Below are positions 1 through 9,748 of a DNA stretch of 64,000 nucleotides, one piece after another. The notes beneath the pieces are model-generated. The model saw only the letters and a program-made list of their open reading frames with translations, was not told the origin of the DNA and made no database searches. Source of the stretch: Caballeronia sp. GAFFF1 (GTDB lineage Bacteria > Pseudomonadota > Gammaproteobacteria > Burkholderiales > Burkholderiaceae); contig NZ_JALQEM010000018.1 in NCBI RefSeq assembly GCF_023630705.1, positions 248,001 through 312,000 of the forward strand, in the 5' to 3' direction. Position numbers and translations under genes: made by a program. The stretch's first letter is position 1. Each line of letters begins with the position of its first letter.

Positions 1-111
1 ATCGCTTGCGCCGAGTTCCTTCGCGTAGCGCAGGATGTCCGACGCGATCTCCTTCAACTCGTCTTGCGTATGCGGAAAAAAGCGTTGCCTGACGTCGATG
101 TCTGCTGCCAT
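1..111 (-). CDS. pmbA: PmbA/TldE metalloprotease-like protein, 5-prime end only
   Basis: The reverse strand from 111 runs off the left edge with an open frame beginning MAADIDVRQRFF, followed by a stretch with ILRYAKELGAS. This matches what I remember of Burkholderia PmbA N termini. PmbA (TldE) forms with TldD a zinc-dependent protease that processes ribosomally made peptides. Only 37 codons are present, so no catalytic region can be inspected. In many proteobacteria pmbA lies divergently beside yjgA/darP, which is the arrangement here and is the second support for the call. Confidence 0.7.
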   Translation of the reverse strand, partial: MAADIDVRQRFFPHTQDELKEIASDILRYAKELGASD

Positions 112-304
112 GTGTCGTTGCCTTCGGTTTTTGTTGACCGCGCAAGCGCCCATCGCGCTCCGTGTCATGAATGTCGCGCCTGTCGTTGCGCCTGTTGTTG
201 CCTCAAACGCGCGCCGACTCTCCACGCGATCATAGCAAGGACGGCGCGCGTTCACCCGTCGTAACCGCGTCGGCTCGCTCGCGGGCGCAAGCTACAATGT
301 CGCC

Positions 305-904
305 ATGAACCGTAAAACCCGCATTCAACCGATGGAAGCCGATCGCGGCGACGCGCCCGATCAGGTCTATGACCGTCCGAGCAAATCGCAGCTGAAGCGC
401 GACATGCACGCGCTGCAAGAGCTCGGCGAGGCGCTTATCGCGCTGCCGAAAGACGCGCTCAAGCGCATGCCGATGCCCGAAGATCTCGACAGCGCCGTGC
501 GCGAAGCGCGCCGCATCACCGATCACGAAGGCAGGCGCCGTCAGTTGCAGTATGTCGGGCGCGTCATGCGCTCGCTCACGGAAGAGGAAGTCGCCGCGCT
601 GCGGACCGCGCTCGACACGCATCGCGGCGTGAACAAGGCGGAAACGGCGCGGCTGCACTGGATCGAACGCGCGCGCGAACAATTGCTGGCAGATGACGCC
701 GCGCTCACCGAATTCATTCGGCAACATCCGGGCGTCGATCCGCAGGAAGGCCGCACGCTGATTCGCAACGCGCGCAAGGAGCGCCAGCAGCAGAAGCCGC
801 CGCGCTACTACCGCGAGCTGTTCCAGTGGATCAAGAACGCGGCGGGCGTGGAAGAGGACGAAGACATCGACGAGAACGACGAGGAAGGCAAAGATGAAGC
901 CTGA
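305..904 (+). CDS. darP: Ribosome-associated protein DarP (YjgA, DUF615)
   Basis: A 199-residue, highly charged protein of the DUF615/YjgA family, which associates with late 50S precursors and helps large-subunit maturation. Recognisable family features are the [17 protein letters not shown] segment near residue 24 and a helical charged body with the conserved RHPGVDPQ-like stretch (here [12 protein letters not shown], around residue 138). The C terminus is a strongly acidic tail of Glu and Asp. The ATG follows a divergent gap with pmbA. The gene overlaps mog by 11 bp, so the two are probably cotranscribed. Length is slightly above the E. coli protein because of the acidic tail. Confidence 0.9.
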   Translation: MNRKTRIQPMEADRGDAPDQVYDRPSKSQLKRDMHALQELGEALIALPKDALKRMPMPEDLDSAVREARRITDHEGRRRQLQYVGRVMRSLTEEEVAALRTALDTHRGVNKAETARLHWIERAREQLLADDAALTEFIRQHPGVDPQEGRTLIRNARKERQQQKPPRYYRELFQWIKNAAGVEEDEDIDENDEEGKDEA

Positions 905-1514
905 GCGCAGCCATCCGGACGAGCTGATCGTCGGGCTCGTGTCGATCAGTGATCGCGCATCGCAAGGCGTGTACGAGGACAAGGGCTTGCCGGCGCTGCA
1001 AGCGTGGCTCGGCGGCGCGATGGCGTCGCCCTGGCGCGCGCAAACGCGCCTGATTCAGGACGACGCGGCCACCATTTCCGCGACGCTCATCGAACTCGTC
1101 GATACGCTCGGCTGCGATCTCGTGTTGACCACCGGCGGGACCGGCCCCGCCCGCCGCGACGTGACGCCCGAAGCAACGCTCGCCGTCGCCACGAAGCCGA
1201 TGCCCGGCTTCGGCGAGCAAATGCGCCAGATCAGCCTGAACTTCGTGCCGACCGCCATTCTTTCGCGACAAGTCGCCGTGATTCGCGAAACCGCTGACCA
1301 CGCCGCGCTCATCATCAATCTGCCGGGTCAGCCAAAGTCCATCCGCGAGACGCTGGAAGGCGTGAAGGACGCGGACGGCAAGACGACTGTGCCGGGCATC
1401 TTCGCGGCGGTTCCGTATTGCATCGACCTGATCGGCGGGCCATATATCGAGACGCAACCGGAAGTGGTCGCCGCGTTTCGTCCGAAAAGCGCGATCCGTC
1501 CGCCGAAGGTTTAA
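894..1514 (+). CDS. mog: Molybdopterin adenylyltransferase MogA
   Basis: A 206-residue protein of the MoaB/Mog family, which adenylylates molybdopterin before molybdenum insertion. The signature [17 protein letters not shown] begins near residue 79, and the N-terminal [12 protein letters not shown] strand matches the family. A later stretch, [15 protein letters not shown], is the usual C-terminal motif. The start lies inside the 3-prime end of darP (11-bp overlap). The product would feed molybdenum cofactor to enzymes such as the formate dehydrogenase encoded near 52 kb in this window. The stop codon overlaps the end of orn on the other strand by four bases. Confidence 0.93.
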   Translation: MKPERSHPDELIVGLVSISDRASQGVYEDKGLPALQAWLGGAMASPWRAQTRLIQDDAATISATLIELVDTLGCDLVLTTGGTGPARRDVTPEATLAVATKPMPGFGEQMRQISLNFVPTAILSRQVAVIRETADHAALIINLPGQPKSIRETLEGVKDADGKTTVPGIFAAVPYCIDLIGGPYIETQPEVVAAFRPKSAIRPPKV

Positions 1515-2131
1515 GACGCGCTGCTCGCCGCCGCCGGAATCAGGAAGTGCTCGCGGTAATACTTCAGCTCGTCGATGGATTCGTGGATATCGGCGAGCGC
1601 CGTGTGCATCGCGCGCTTCTGGAAGCCCTTGTAGATGGCCGGCTGCCAGCGGCGGCACAGTTCCTTGAGCGTACTGACGTCGAGATTGCGGTAGTGGAAG
1701 AACGTCTCCAGTTCCGGCATCCAGCGCGCCATGAAACGGCGGTCCTGGCAGATGGAATTGCCGCACATCGGCGACTTGCCGGGCGGCACGTACTGGCCGA
1801 GAAACTCGCGAATCTGCCGCGTGGCTTCGGCTTCATCCACCGTGGACGCCTTCACGCGCTCGGTCAGCCCCGAGCGGCCGTGCGTGTTGCGGTTCCACTC
1901 GTCCATGCGTTCGAGCGCCTCTTCCGTCTGGTGGATGGCGAGCACCGGACCTTCCACCATCTTGTCGAGCGTCGAGTTCGTCACGACCACGGCGATTTCG
2001 ATGATGCGGTCGTTGTCCGGATCGAGCCCGGTCATTTCCATGTCGAGCCAGATTAGATTCATGTCGCTGCGCGCGAGTGCGGATTCGGCGGCGAGGTCAG
2101 CGCTTGCGGGACGGTCGGAAGAGTCGGTCAT
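1511..2131 (-). CDS. orn: Oligoribonuclease
   Basis: A 3-prime to 5-prime exonuclease that degrades 2- to 5-mer RNAs, including the pGpG left from cyclic-di-GMP turnover. The DEDDh catalytic residues are visible: WLDMEMTG gives Asp30 and Glu32, a QDRRFMARW stretch holds the next Asp, and HTALADI near the C terminus supplies the His and last Asp. The start at 2131 (MTDSSDRP) gives 206 residues, close to other Burkholderiaceae proteins; a downstream ATG at 2062 (MNLIWLDM) would give the shorter E. coli-like form. The frame stays open far upstream through antisense sequence, which I treat as spurious. Confidence 0.95.
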   Translation of the reverse strand: MTDSSDRPASADLAAESALARSDMNLIWLDMEMTGLDPDNDRIIEIAVVVTNSTLDKMVEGPVLAIHQTEEALERMDEWNRNTHGRSGLTERVKASTVDEAEATRQIREFLGQYVPPGKSPMCGNSICQDRRFMARWMPELETFFHYRNLDVSTLKELCRRWQPAIYKGFQKRAMHTALADIHESIDELKYYREHFLIPAAASSAS

Positions 2132-2272
2132 GGATGCTGCCTGAGAAGAGAATGAGGCGCGGGCCGAAGGCATCTGCGATGGCATCTGAAAAGCCATCGC
2201 GATGGCATGATGTGACAACGGCGACACGGCCAAGAACCTATAATTCTCGCATAGTTCAATCGGAATGCCCGG

Positions 2273-3541
2273 ATGACCCACCTCTCGCTCGCCTTCTCGA
2301 CCATCTTCGTCGTCGCGCTCGCCGCAATGGTCTCGACCAAGCTGTGGCTCGCGTCGCGCCAGATTCGCCACGTCGCCGCGCACCGCAACGGCGTGCCGCC
2401 GCAGTTCACCGGCACCATCCCGCTCGCGGCGCATCAGCGGGCGGCGGATTACACGATCGAGCGCACGCGCCTCACGATGATCGAAGTCGTGACGAGCGCC
2501 GTCGTGCTGACCGCGCTGACGCTGCTCGGCGGCGTGCAGGCGCTCGATACCGCCATTTCCGGCTGGCTCGGGCGCGGCTATTTCGGGCAGATTGCGCTGG
2601 TGGCGTCGGTCGTCGCGATCACGAGCCTGATCGACCTGCCGTTCGACTACATCCGCCACTTCGTCGTCGAAGAGAAGTTCGGCTTCAACCGCATGTCGAA
2701 GAAGCTCTTCTTCGTCGATCTGGTGAAGGGCACGCTGCTCGGCGTCGTGATCGGCGCGCCGCTGCTCCTGCTCACGCTCTGGCTCATGGATCGCGCGGGC
2801 GCTTTCTGGTGGCTGTGGACGTGGATGGTCTGGGTCGCGTTCCAGTTGCTCGCCATGATCATCTACCCGACGTTCATCGCGCCGCTCTTCAACAAGTTCG
2901 AGCCGCTGAGAGACGAGGCGCTGCGCGCGCGCATCGAAAAGCTGATGTCGCGCACGGGCTTCGCCGCCAAGGGCCTCTTCGTGATGGACGGCAGCCGCCG
3001 GTCCGCGCACGGCAACGCGTATTTCACGGGCTTCGGCGCGGCCAAGCGCATCGTGTTCTTCGATACCCTGCTCGCGCGGCTGTCCGGCAGCGAAATCGAA
3101 GCGGTGCTCGCGCACGAACTCGGCCACTTCAAGCGCCGTCACGTGCTCAAGCTGATGATCGTGATGTTCGGCATCAGCCTCGCGATGCTCGCGCTGCTCG
3201 GCTGGCTCGTGCAGACGGTCTGGTTCTACGAAGGCCTGGGCGTGCGGCCGTCGCTCGTCGGCGGCAACAACGGGCTCGCGCTCGTGCTGTTCATGCTCGT
3301 GCTGCCCGTGTTCATGTTCTTCGTGACGCCGCTCGGCAGCCTGACATCGCGCAAGAACGAATTCGAAGCCGACGCTTTCGCCGCGAGCCAGACCGATCCG
3401 AAAGACCTCGTCAACGCGCTCGTGAAGCTGTACGAGGACAACGCGTCCACGTTGACGCCCGATCCGATCTACACCGCGTTCTATTATTCGCATCCACCCG
3501 CCTCGCAGCGCATCGACCGTCTGATGCAACACGCCGCATGA
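2273..3541 (+). CDS. M48 family metalloprotease (Ste24/CAAX protease type)
   Basis: A 422-residue integral membrane zinc peptidase. The HExxH motif is HELGH at residues 281-285, and NEFEADAF supplies the likely third zinc ligand Glu365. Hydrophobic segments occur at the N terminus, near residues 60-110, around 160-200 and on both sides of 310-350, as in eukaryotic Ste24p and its bacterial relatives. Length fits Ste24-type proteins rather than the roughly 290-residue HtpX. Its substrate is unknown in bacteria; a role in membrane protein quality control is an inference. The stop overlaps the start of rsgA (ATGA). Confidence 0.88.
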   Translation: MTHLSLAFSTIFVVALAAMVSTKLWLASRQIRHVAAHRNGVPPQFTGTIPLAAHQRAADYTIERTRLTMIEVVTSAVVLTALTLLGGVQALDTAISGWLGRGYFGQIALVASVVAITSLIDLPFDYIRHFVVEEKFGFNRMSKKLFFVDLVKGTLLGVVIGAPLLLLTLWLMDRAGAFWWLWTWMVWVAFQLLAMIIYPTFIAPLFNKFEPLRDEALRARIEKLMSRTGFAAKGLFVMDGSRRSAHGNAYFTGFGAAKRIVFFDTLLARLSGSEIEAVLAHELGHFKRRHVLKLMIVMFGISLAMLALLGWLVQTVWFYEGLGVRPSLVGGNNGLALVLFMLVLPVFMFFVTPLGSLTSRKNEFEADAFAASQTDPKDLVNALVKLYEDNASTLTPDPIYTAFYYSHPPASQRIDRLMQHAA

Positions 3542-4473
3542 CGACGCGCGCCACGCGCAAGACCGGCGCGTCGTCCGCCGCGCGCCTTCGCGGCACGGTG
3601 ATCGCCGCGCACGGCCGGCACTATCTGGTGATGCCCGACGACGGCGGCGCGATGCTTCAATGCTTCCCGCGCGGCAAAAAGAGCGACGTGGCAGTGGGCG
3701 ATCATGTGATGTACGAGCAGTCGTCGGCAGATCAGGGCGTGATCGTCGAGATCGGCGAGCGGCGCAACCTGCTCTACCGCTCCGACCAGTTCAAATCGAA
3801 ACTCTTCGCCGCCAATCTCGATCAATTGCTGATCGTGCTCGCCACCGAGCCGCATTTCAGCGAAGACCTGCTCGGGCGCGCGCTCATCGCGGCCGAAGCG
3901 CACGAACTCGACGCGCTGATCGTGCTCAACAAGACCGACGTGACGGACGCGCTGCCGCTCGCGCGCGAACGCCTCGCGCCGTATCGCGAGCTCGGCTACA
4001 CGGTGATCGAACTGTCGGCGAAGGCGCGTCCGGGCGAAGTGCATCCGCAACTGGATGCGCATTTGCACAACCGCGCGACGATCCTGCTCGGGCAATCCGG
4101 CATGGGCAAGTCGACGCTCGTGAATCTGCTCGTGCCCGATGCGGACGCCGCCACGCGCGAGATATCGTCGGCGCTCAACAGCGGCCGGCACACGACTACG
4201 TTCACGCGCCTCTACACGCTGCCCGGCGGCGGCTCGCTGATCGATTCTCCGGGCTTTCAGGAGTTCGGCCTGCATCACCTGTCGGAAGGCCAGCTAGAAC
4301 GCGCATTCGCTGACTTCCGCCCGTATCTGGGCCACTGCCGCTTCTACAACTGCCATCATCTGCAAGAGCCGGGGTGCGCGGTGCTCGAAGCGGTCGAGGC
4401 CGGCAAGATCCGGCCGGAGCGGCATGCGCTCTACGCGCAACTCGTCCACGAAGCCAGCCAGATCGTGCGATGA
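3538..4473 (+). CDS. rsgA: Ribosome small-subunit-dependent GTPase A
   Basis: A 311-residue circularly permuted GTPase that checks 30S subunit maturation. The order of motifs is diagnostic: the G4 motif (NKTD, near residue 131) precedes the G1 P-loop (GQSGMGKST, near 185). An N-terminal OB fold ([13 protein letters not shown]) comes first, and a C-terminal zinc finger has the pattern [14 protein letters not shown]. The start at 3538 overlaps the protease stop codon (ATGA), implying translational coupling. The next gene also overlaps its stop by four bases, so protease, rsgA and the DUF2007 gene form a tight operon. Confidence 0.95.
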   Translation: MTTRATRKTGASSAARLRGTVIAAHGRHYLVMPDDGGAMLQCFPRGKKSDVAVGDHVMYEQSSADQGVIVEIGERRNLLYRSDQFKSKLFAANLDQLLIVLATEPHFSEDLLGRALIAAEAHELDALIVLNKTDVTDALPLARERLAPYRELGYTVIELSAKARPGEVHPQLDAHLHNRATILLGQSGMGKSTLVNLLVPDADAATREISSALNSGRHTTTFTRLYTLPGGGSLIDSPGFQEFGLHHLSEGQLERAFADFRPYLGHCRFYNCHHLQEPGCAVLEAVEAGKIRPERHALYAQLVHEASQIVR

Positions 4474-4793
4474 AACGGCTCACCTGGGCGCCCAACCTGA
4501 TCACGGCACAACATTGGGTGAATGTGCTGGCGATAGCGGGCGTGCCGTGCGAATTGCACAACCGCTATCTCAACGGTGCGTTAGGAGAGATTCCGGCCGA
4601 TCAGTGCGCGCCTGAGATCTGGATCGTCGACGATCGCGACGAAGCGCTGGCGCGCCGTCTGCTGGACCGCGCGCAAAAAGGGCCGGACGTGAACGCCCGG
4701 CCCTGGTTCTGCAAGCATTGCGGTGAACGGCTGGAGCCGCAGTTCACCGTCTGCTGGCAATGTCAGACGGAGCGCGATCCGCTCGACGGCTGA
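4470..4793 (+). CDS. DUF2007 domain protein with C-terminal zinc-ribbon-like motif
   Basis: A 107-residue protein. The first 65 residues resemble the DUF2007 family (putative signal-transducing protein; [24 protein letters not shown]), a ferredoxin-like fold of unknown function. The C-terminal part has two CxxC pairs (CKHCGERL and CWQCQ), suggesting a small zinc ribbon. The ATG overlaps the rsgA stop (ATGA), so it is translated from the same message. I do not know its function. Confidence 0.75.
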   Translation: MKRLTWAPNLITAQHWVNVLAIAGVPCELHNRYLNGALGEIPADQCAPEIWIVDDRDEALARRLLDRAQKGPDVNARPWFCKHCGERLEPQFTVCWQCQTERDPLDG

Positions 4794-4796
4794 CGC

Positions 4797-5735
4797 TCAG
4801 GCCAGCCACACCGCGATGGTGAGCATGAGCAAGAGCAGCATCCACAAGATGACGGCGCGCCACACGAGCCCGACCGCCGATTGCAGCGTGCGCGGCGTGC
4901 AGTCGTCGCCGACGGGAAGCGGACTTGCATCGCCGACAGCGAGGGCTTCCACGCTCAACGGTTCGGCCAGCGGCCCCGCGAGACGCGCGCCCAACGCGCC
5001 GCTGCCTGCGGCCAGCAGCACGCCGTCGTTCGAGTCCGGCCACTGGCGCGCGTGATTGCGCCACGCGTAGATCGCGTCCTCGAAGTTGCCGACGATCGCG
5101 AAGCCCATTGCGGTCAGGCGCGTCGGAATCCAGTCGATGACAAAGAACGCCCGCTGCGCGAACGACGAGAACTCCGCAGTGCGCTCGGGGCTCGGCATCG
5201 CCCATGCACGCGCCAGATATTCGGCGATGCGATAGAACACCGCGCCCGCCGGACCGATCGGGATCAGAAACCAGAAGAACACGCCGAACACGTGCCGGTG
5301 CGACGCGATCACCGCATGAACCAGCGTGTGCCGCACGATTTCGCTCACGGGCATATCGACGGTATCGAGCCCGGTCCACTCCGTCAGCACTTCGCGCGCA
5401 CGTGGAACGTCGTCGTTATTGAGCGCGAGATGGATGTCGGTGAAATAGTGGCTGAACTGGCGAAAGCCGAGCGTGAAGTACACGATCACCACGTTCCACA
5501 AAAACGCCAGAACGAAGTTGATGCGATACAACACGTAATAGACGAGGCCGACCGCGAGCGTCCACGGCAACACGACCAGCAGCCACGCGACGACGCCGTG
5601 CTTGGGCTTGCCGGCATCGAAGCCGTGCGCGGTGGATTCCGCATGATACTGAAGCAACGACGAAACAGGATTGTGCGGCGACAGGGCACGCACTTGCTCA
5701 ATGATGAGAGCCAGCAATACGGAGAAAAAAGTCAT
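4797..5735 (-). CDS. CobD/CbiB-like integral membrane protein
   Basis: A 312-residue membrane protein that Burkholderia annotations usually call a CobD/CbiB family protein. It starts MTFFSVLLALIIEQVRAL, has hydrophobic segments around residues 1-15, 48-90, 150-170 and at the extreme C terminus, and contains RAWAMPSPERTAEF in the middle. True CobD/CbiB makes adenosylcobinamide phosphate, but no other cobalamin gene is nearby, so I infer a general membrane role rather than cobamide synthesis. The start was chosen at 5735 because a long upstream extension lacks membrane or family character. It converges with the DUF2007 gene, with three bases between stop codons. Confidence 0.65.
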   Translation of the reverse strand: MTFFSVLLALIIEQVRALSPHNPVSSLLQYHAESTAHGFDAGKPKHGVVAWLLVVLPWTLAVGLVYYVLYRINFVLAFLWNVVIVYFTLGFRQFSHYFTDIHLALNNDDVPRAREVLTEWTGLDTVDMPVSEIVRHTLVHAVIASHRHVFGVFFWFLIPIGPAGAVFYRIAEYLARAWAMPSPERTAEFSSFAQRAFFVIDWIPTRLTAMGFAIVGNFEDAIYAWRNHARQWPDSNDGVLLAAGSGALGARLAGPLAEPLSVEALAVGDASPLPVGDDCTPRTLQSAVGLVWRAVILWMLLLLMLTIAVWLA

Positions 5736-5836
5736 GCGAAGCGCCGAAACAGTCGGTTGATTCGAGTTTCGCGTAACGATATCACAGCGCCTTGCGCGTT
5801 TTGTACGATCGGTCGCTGCGCGGGCCGCGAGCGTGG

Positions 5837-6541
5837 CTAACGTGCAGCGAGGAAGCGATAAAAATTGCGCAACATGCCGGCCGTCGCGCCCCAGATGAAG
5901 TACGGCGCGTGGCCTTCGGACGGCGTGTACGGCATGGCGAAGAACCGGCGCTCCCCGCCTTCCCAGCGAAACACGCGCACTTCGTGGTTCGCCGGATTCA
6001 TGAGCCACGCGAGCGGCACTTCGAAGATATCGGCGACTTCGCTTGTGTCGGCCTGCAACGTGAACGGCGGATAGACGAGCGCGACGACCGGCGTCACGCG
6101 AAAGCCCGTGCCGGTCAGATAGTCGGGCATCGCGCCGATGACTTCGCAATGCTCGGCGCCGAGGCCGACTTCCTCCTGAGCTTCGCGAAGCGCGGTGGCG
6201 GCGGCATCGGCGTCTTCGGGCTCGCGGCGTCCCCCGGGGAAGCTGATCTGGCCGGCATGGTCGGAGAGATGATCGGCGCGTTGAGTCAACAGCACAGTGA
6301 GCCCGCCCTCGCGCACGACGAGCGGCACGAGCACCGAAGCAACGCGCGGATCGCCGCCGATCGCCTTGATGCGCTGCTCGGGCGGCTCCTGCGTCCAGTC
6401 GAGTTCTTTCGTGAAGCGTTCGCGCAGTCCGTCGGGCGTCAGGCGCTCCGGCGGAACGGGCGGCATGGCTTCGCCCGTCGAGACGACGGGCATCTGTTCG
6501 GGTTCGAGGATGCGCGGAGTCGATGTCTTGCCAGTGGACAC
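5837..6541 (-). CDS. Nudix hydrolase, CoA pyrophosphatase type
   Basis: The Nudix box is complete: a GG, then Glu, then REAQEEVGL with the expected spacing. It is preceded by LLTQRADHLSDHAGQISFPGG, the pattern typical of CoA pyrophosphatases (NudL/YeaB), which cleave coenzyme A to 4-phosphopantetheine and 3,5-ADP. The frame is open into rplS, but a terminator at 6592-6612 lies between, so the start must be after it. I chose the GTG at 6541 (234 residues); the first in-frame ATG after it is at 6493 (218 residues). Neither has a convincing ribosome binding site. Confidence 0.85.
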   Translation of the reverse strand: MSTGKTSTPRILEPEQMPVVSTGEAMPPVPPERLTPDGLRERFTKELDWTQEPPEQRIKAIGGDPRVASVLVPLVVREGGLTVLLTQRADHLSDHAGQISFPGGRREPEDADAAATALREAQEEVGLGAEHCEVIGAMPDYLTGTGFRVTPVVALVYPPFTLQADTSEVADIFEVPLAWLMNPANHEVRVFRWEGGERRFFAMPYTPSEGHAPYFIWGATAGMLRNFYRFLAAR

Positions 6542-6587
6542 GGGTCTCAAGCCTGAATGTGGAAGATACGATTTGAACACACCAAAG

Positions 6588-6615
6588 AAAAAAGCACCCA
6601 CGAGGGGTGCTTTTT
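6588..6615 (-). terminator. Rho-independent terminator of the rplS operon
   Basis: Inverted repeat AAGCACCC (6592-6599) and GGGTGCTT (6605-6612) with a 5-base loop. On the reverse strand the stem is followed by a T-rich tract, as expected downstream of rplS; runs of A and T on both sides mean it could also work in the other direction. Confidence 0.9.
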
Positions 6616-6641
6616 CCGGTGCGACTCTCGCGGCCGAAAGC

Positions 6642-7031
6642 TTACTCGGCGGCGGTAGCGGCACGGTCCTTCGAGACCAGCTTTTCCTTGATCCGAGCCG
6701 ACTTGCCCGAACGCTCGCGCAGGTAGTACAGCTTCGCGCGACGAACGTCACCGCGACGCTTCACGACGATGCTCGCGAGCAGCGGCGAGTAGGTCTGGAA
6801 CGTACGCTCGACGCCTTCGCCCGACGAAATCTTGCGGACGATGAAGTTCGAGTTCAGGCCACGATTGCGCTTTGCGATCACGACGCCTTCGTAAGCCTGC
6901 ACGCGCTTGCGCGTACCTTCGACGACGTTCACGTTGACGACGACCGTGTCGCCCGGACCGAAGTCGGGGATGGCCTTCTCGCCGAGCACGCGCGCGATCT
7001 CTTCCTTCTCGAGTTGTTCAATCAGATTCAT
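6642..7031 (-). CDS. rplS: 50S ribosomal protein L19
   Basis: A 129-residue protein starting [16 protein letters not shown] and containing [34 protein letters not shown] and [29 protein letters not shown] sequence, all characteristic of L19, which sits at the 30S/50S interface. It is the last gene of rpsP-rimM-trmD-rplS and is separated from trmD by 135 bp that hold a hairpin. A GAGT-type ribosome site lies just before the ATG. A strong terminator follows the gene. Confidence 0.98.
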   Translation of the reverse strand: MNLIEQLEKEEIARVLGEKAIPDFGPGDTVVVNVNVVEGTRKRVQAYEGVVIAKRNRGLNSNFIVRKISSGEGVERTFQTYSPLLASIVVKRRGDVRRAKLYYLRERSGKSARIKEKLVSKDRAATAAE

Positions 7032-7114
7032 TACTGACTCCTTGTGCCATCTTGCCGGAGTTGTGTGCCTCGACTTCTGGTAATGAGGCCCCGGTAGAGG
7101 ATGGGTTCACTTCC

Positions 7115-7136
7115 GGCGCCGACGTTGGCCGGCGCC
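7115..7136 (-). promoter_or_regulatory. Hairpin in the trmD-rplS intergenic leader
   Basis: GGCGCCG (7115-7121) pairs perfectly with CGGCGCC (7130-7136), loop of 8 bases, inside the 135-bp gap upstream of rplS. It has no T-run on the reverse strand, so it is not a standard terminator. It may be an RNA processing or attenuation element that lets L19 be expressed differently from trmD. The structure is seen; the role is inference. Confidence 0.4.
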
Positions 7137-7166
7137 CCCTTTTGTCCCGCTCGTCGGCTCGAAACC

Positions 7167-7937
7167 TTATTGCGGCTTCGACGCGTCCTTCGCGAGACTT
7201 GCAAGCCACGCCTCGTCGGCACGGCTCAGCAACTTGCTTTTGCGCGCCCGCTCGATCAGATCGGGCCGCTTCATGAACGTATTGCGTAATGCCTCGCGCC
7301 TGCGCCAGGCGTCGATTTCCTTGTGGTGGCCGCCAAGCAGCACATCCGGCACGGGCACGCCCTCGTATTCCTCCGGGCGCGTGTAGTGCGGACAGTCGAG
7401 CAACACGTCGACGAAACTGTCCTGCACCGCCGATTGCGCATCGTTCAGCACGCCGGGCAAGTGGCGCACGACAGCGTCCATCAGCGCCATGGCCGGCAAT
7501 TCGCCGCCGGACAGCACGAAGTCGCCGAGGCTCACTTCCTCGTCCACCACGCGATCGATCAAACGCTGGTCGATCGCTTCGTACCGGCCGCACAACAACA
7601 CGAGGCCGGGTTCCTGCGAGAAACGCATCACGCGATCATGGTCCAGCTTCGCGCCTTGCGGCGACATCATCACGACGCGCGTCTTTTCGATGCCTTGCTC
7701 GCGCTGCGCTGTCTTGGCCGCATTGATCGCGTCTTCCAGCGGACGCGCCAGCATGACCATGCCGGGGCCGCCGCCGTAAGGACGGTCGTCGATGGTGCGG
7801 TAGTTGTCCGTGGTGAAATCGCGCGGATTCCACGTGCGCAGACCAAACCGCCCCTGCTTCACCGCCCGGCTGGTGATGCCCCAGTCGGTCAGCGCGCGAA
7901 ACATCTCGGGAAAGAGCGTCACGACATCGAACTGCAT
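7167..7937 (-). CDS. trmD: tRNA (guanine-37-N1)-methyltransferase
   Basis: A 256-residue SPOUT-class methyltransferase that makes m1G37 in tRNAs reading CNN codons and so prevents frameshifts. Family stretches are [13 protein letters not shown] at the N terminus, [23 protein letters not shown] and [19 protein letters not shown] (part of the trefoil-knot S-adenosylmethionine site). The C-terminal half ends with [14 protein letters not shown], typical of TrmD. It follows rimM by 28 bp and precedes rplS in the standard order. Confidence 0.98.
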   Translation of the reverse strand: MQFDVVTLFPEMFRALTDWGITSRAVKQGRFGLRTWNPRDFTTDNYRTIDDRPYGGGPGMVMLARPLEDAINAAKTAQREQGIEKTRVVMMSPQGAKLDHDRVMRFSQEPGLVLLCGRYEAIDQRLIDRVVDEEVSLGDFVLSGGELPAMALMDAVVRHLPGVLNDAQSAVQDSFVDVLLDCPHYTRPEEYEGVPVPDVLLGGHHKEIDAWRRREALRNTFMKRPDLIERARKSKLLSRADEAWLASLAKDASKPQ

Positions 7938-7965
7938 CGCCCTCTCCGCGTTCTGCCGATGGCTT

Positions 7966-8697
7966 TCAATAATCGGCGTCCCAGTCGACGACGATACGCT
8001 TCGCCGCCCGATCCACCGTCTTCACGTACACGCCGACGAACGGAATGAGCCGCTCGCCGGTGACGGGCTCGCCATCCTTGTTCGTGGCCGGGTACTCGAC
8101 CCGCAGGATGGAGTGCGCGCCGTTGTCGATCATGTCGGCGACGCGGCCAAGCGCCACGCCCGCTTCGTTTTCGACATCGAGGCCGATCAGATCGACCCAG
8201 TAGAACTCGTCTTCGTCGTCGAGCTTCGGAAAGTCGCTGCGCGCGATGTGCACCGCGTAGCCTTTCAGCGCCAGCGCGGCGTCGCGGTCGTCGCAACCCG
8301 CCAAGCTCGCAACGATCGAATCTCCGTGCACCTTCGACTGCAAACGGCGCGCGGACTTGCGGTCGCGATTCTTGACGAGCCACCAACGCTTGGCCGTGAG
8401 CAGCGCGTCGCCGCCCGACTTGCCGTGCGAATGCGGCGTGACCTTGACCCAGCCCTTCAGGCCGTAGGCATCCACAATGAAGCCGACTTCGACTGCATCT
8501 TCCGGCAGATGCTCCGCCGGCTCGATGCCCTCGACGCCGCCTTCGGGCTTGCCTGCGCCCGAAACGCCGGCCGCCACGCGGCGCGCGCCCGGCTTGCGGA
8601 CGAACGCGCCGAACGTGGCGGCACCTTCCTGCTGCCCCGGCTTCGGTTGACTGACGGAAGCGGACTCGTGGCCGTTTTGGGGATCACGCGCGGGCAT
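7966..8697 (-). CDS. rimM: Ribosome maturation factor RimM
   Basis: A 243-residue 16S rRNA processing factor that binds S19. The RimM domain starts near residue 70 ([18 protein letters not shown]) and the C-terminal PRC-barrel contains [20 protein letters not shown] and ends IVVDWDADY. About 65 residues of low-complexity N-terminal extension precede the domain, which is usual in Burkholderia. I chose the ATG at 8697, with AAAGG upstream; the frame stays open to 8763 but that would run almost into rpsP. Confidence 0.93.
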   Translation of the reverse strand: MPARDPQNGHESASVSQPKPGQQEGAATFGAFVRKPGARRVAAGVSGAGKPEGGVEGIEPAEHLPEDAVEVGFIVDAYGLKGWVKVTPHSHGKSGGDALLTAKRWWLVKNRDRKSARRLQSKVHGDSIVASLAGCDDRDAALALKGYAVHIARSDFPKLDDEDEFYWVDLIGLDVENEAGVALGRVADMIDNGAHSILRVEYPATNKDGEPVTGERLIPFVGVYVKTVDRAAKRIVVDWDADY

Positions 8698-8786
8698 CAG
8701 CGAACCTTTGGGCAAATATGGAACGACCGAGCGACAGCCACGCTTGACGGCGTGACGCGCCACTCAATCGACAAGCAGAAGACAGC

Positions 8787-9041
8787 TTAAGCAGCCGGCT
8801 GAGCTTGCTTCGACTGCTTGACCAGACGCTCGACGGTCGGCGACAGTTGCGCGCCGACGCCTTGCCAGTAGGTCAGGCGATCTTGAGCGATACGCAGCGA
8901 TTCGCCCTTCGTGGCGACCGGGTTGTAGAAACCCACGCGCTCGATGAAGCGGCCGTCACGGCGGCTACGCGAATCGGTTGCGACGATGTTGTAGAACGGG
9001 CGCTTCTTCGAGCCGCCACGAGCCAAGCGGATGATGACCAT
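8787..9041 (-). CDS. rpsP: 30S ribosomal protein S16
   Basis: An 84-residue protein starting [20 protein letters not shown], with [21 protein letters not shown], the standard S16 core needed for 30S assembly. It is the first gene of rpsP-rimM-trmD-rplS and ends with a short Ala/Gln-rich tail. The promoter is presumably in the 9042-9209 gap, which it shares with the divergent membrane protein gene. Confidence 0.98.
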   Translation of the reverse strand: MVIIRLARGGSKKRPFYNIVATDSRSRRDGRFIERVGFYNPVATKGESLRIAQDRLTYWQGVGAQLSPTVERLVKQSKQAQPAA

Positions 9042-9209
9042 GCTGAAATCCTTGAAAACCGGGGTTCGGAACTACCAGAACACGCGATTATAACGGGAAT
9101 CCGAAGCCCTAACAAACACTTAACGCATTTTTTGCTGGCAACGTGCGGCGCCGGGAGCCGCCGCGACCGAAATGTCGCATTCTGTCTACGTCGCGCGCCG
9201 CATCGTAAA

Positions 9210-9746
9210 ATGACGAATCTGCACTCCTCACCGCTCTCCAAGATGACTTCCTCGTCCGTTGCCGCGCAGTCCGAGTCCAAGCCTGCGGGCAAGGCGGCTG
9301 CGCCCTACTTTCGTTCGAAAACGCTGACCGCCGCGCTCGCGTTCCTGTTCGGCAGCATCGGCCTGCACCGCTTCTATCTGTATGGCATGCGCGACAAGTA
9401 CGGCTGGGCGCATATCGTGGGCATCGCGATGGGCGCGCTCGGCTATCTGCTGCTCGCCGCGACCGAGCGTACGTCGGTGCTCGGCTGGGTGCTCGCCGTG
9501 CCGGGCGCGGTGTCGCTGCTCGCGGCGTTTCTCTCGGCAATCGTGTACGGACTGCGGCCCGATGCGAAGTGGGACGCGCAGTTCAACGCCCATACCGGCC
9601 GTCAGAGCCACTCGGGGTGGACGGTAATTTTCGTGGTGATCTTCTCGCTGCTGATCGGAGCGTTCCTGTTGATGACCGGCCTCGCCCTGACGTTCCAGAC
9701 GTACTTCGAAGGCCAGGTGGAAGCCGCCAAGACGTTGTCGCAATAA
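9210..9746 (+). CDS. TM2-like membrane protein
   Basis: A 178-residue protein with four hydrophobic segments, near residues 38-50, 68-85, 94-112 and 141-163. The pattern SKTLTAALAFLFGSIGLHRFYLY resembles the TM2 domain, in which a glycine turn and a conserved HRFYLG-like motif follow the first helix. TM2 proteins are poorly understood. I chose the ATG at 9210; an in-frame ATG at 9243 is equally possible because neither has a clear ribosome site. It is divergent from rpsP and converges on the radical SAM gene with two bases between stops. Confidence 0.65.
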   Translation: MTNLHSSPLSKMTSSSVAAQSESKPAGKAAAPYFRSKTLTAALAFLFGSIGLHRFYLYGMRDKYGWAHIVGIAMGALGYLLLAATERTSVLGWVLAVPGAVSLLAAFLSAIVYGLRPDAKWDAQFNAHTGRQSHSGWTVIFVVIFSLLIGAFLLMTGLALTFQTYFEGQVEAAKTLSQ

Positions 9747-9748
9747 GA

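Noticed and set aside
2132..3532. Upstream extension of the oligoribonuclease frame.
   Set aside because: The extension is antisense to the M48 protease gene; homologues begin near 2131.
4797..6149. A longer form of the CobD/CbiB-like protein starting near 6149.
   Set aside because: The added part lies opposite the Nudix gene frame region and is Arg-rich without membrane character; the ATG at 5735 starts the hydrophobic N terminus.
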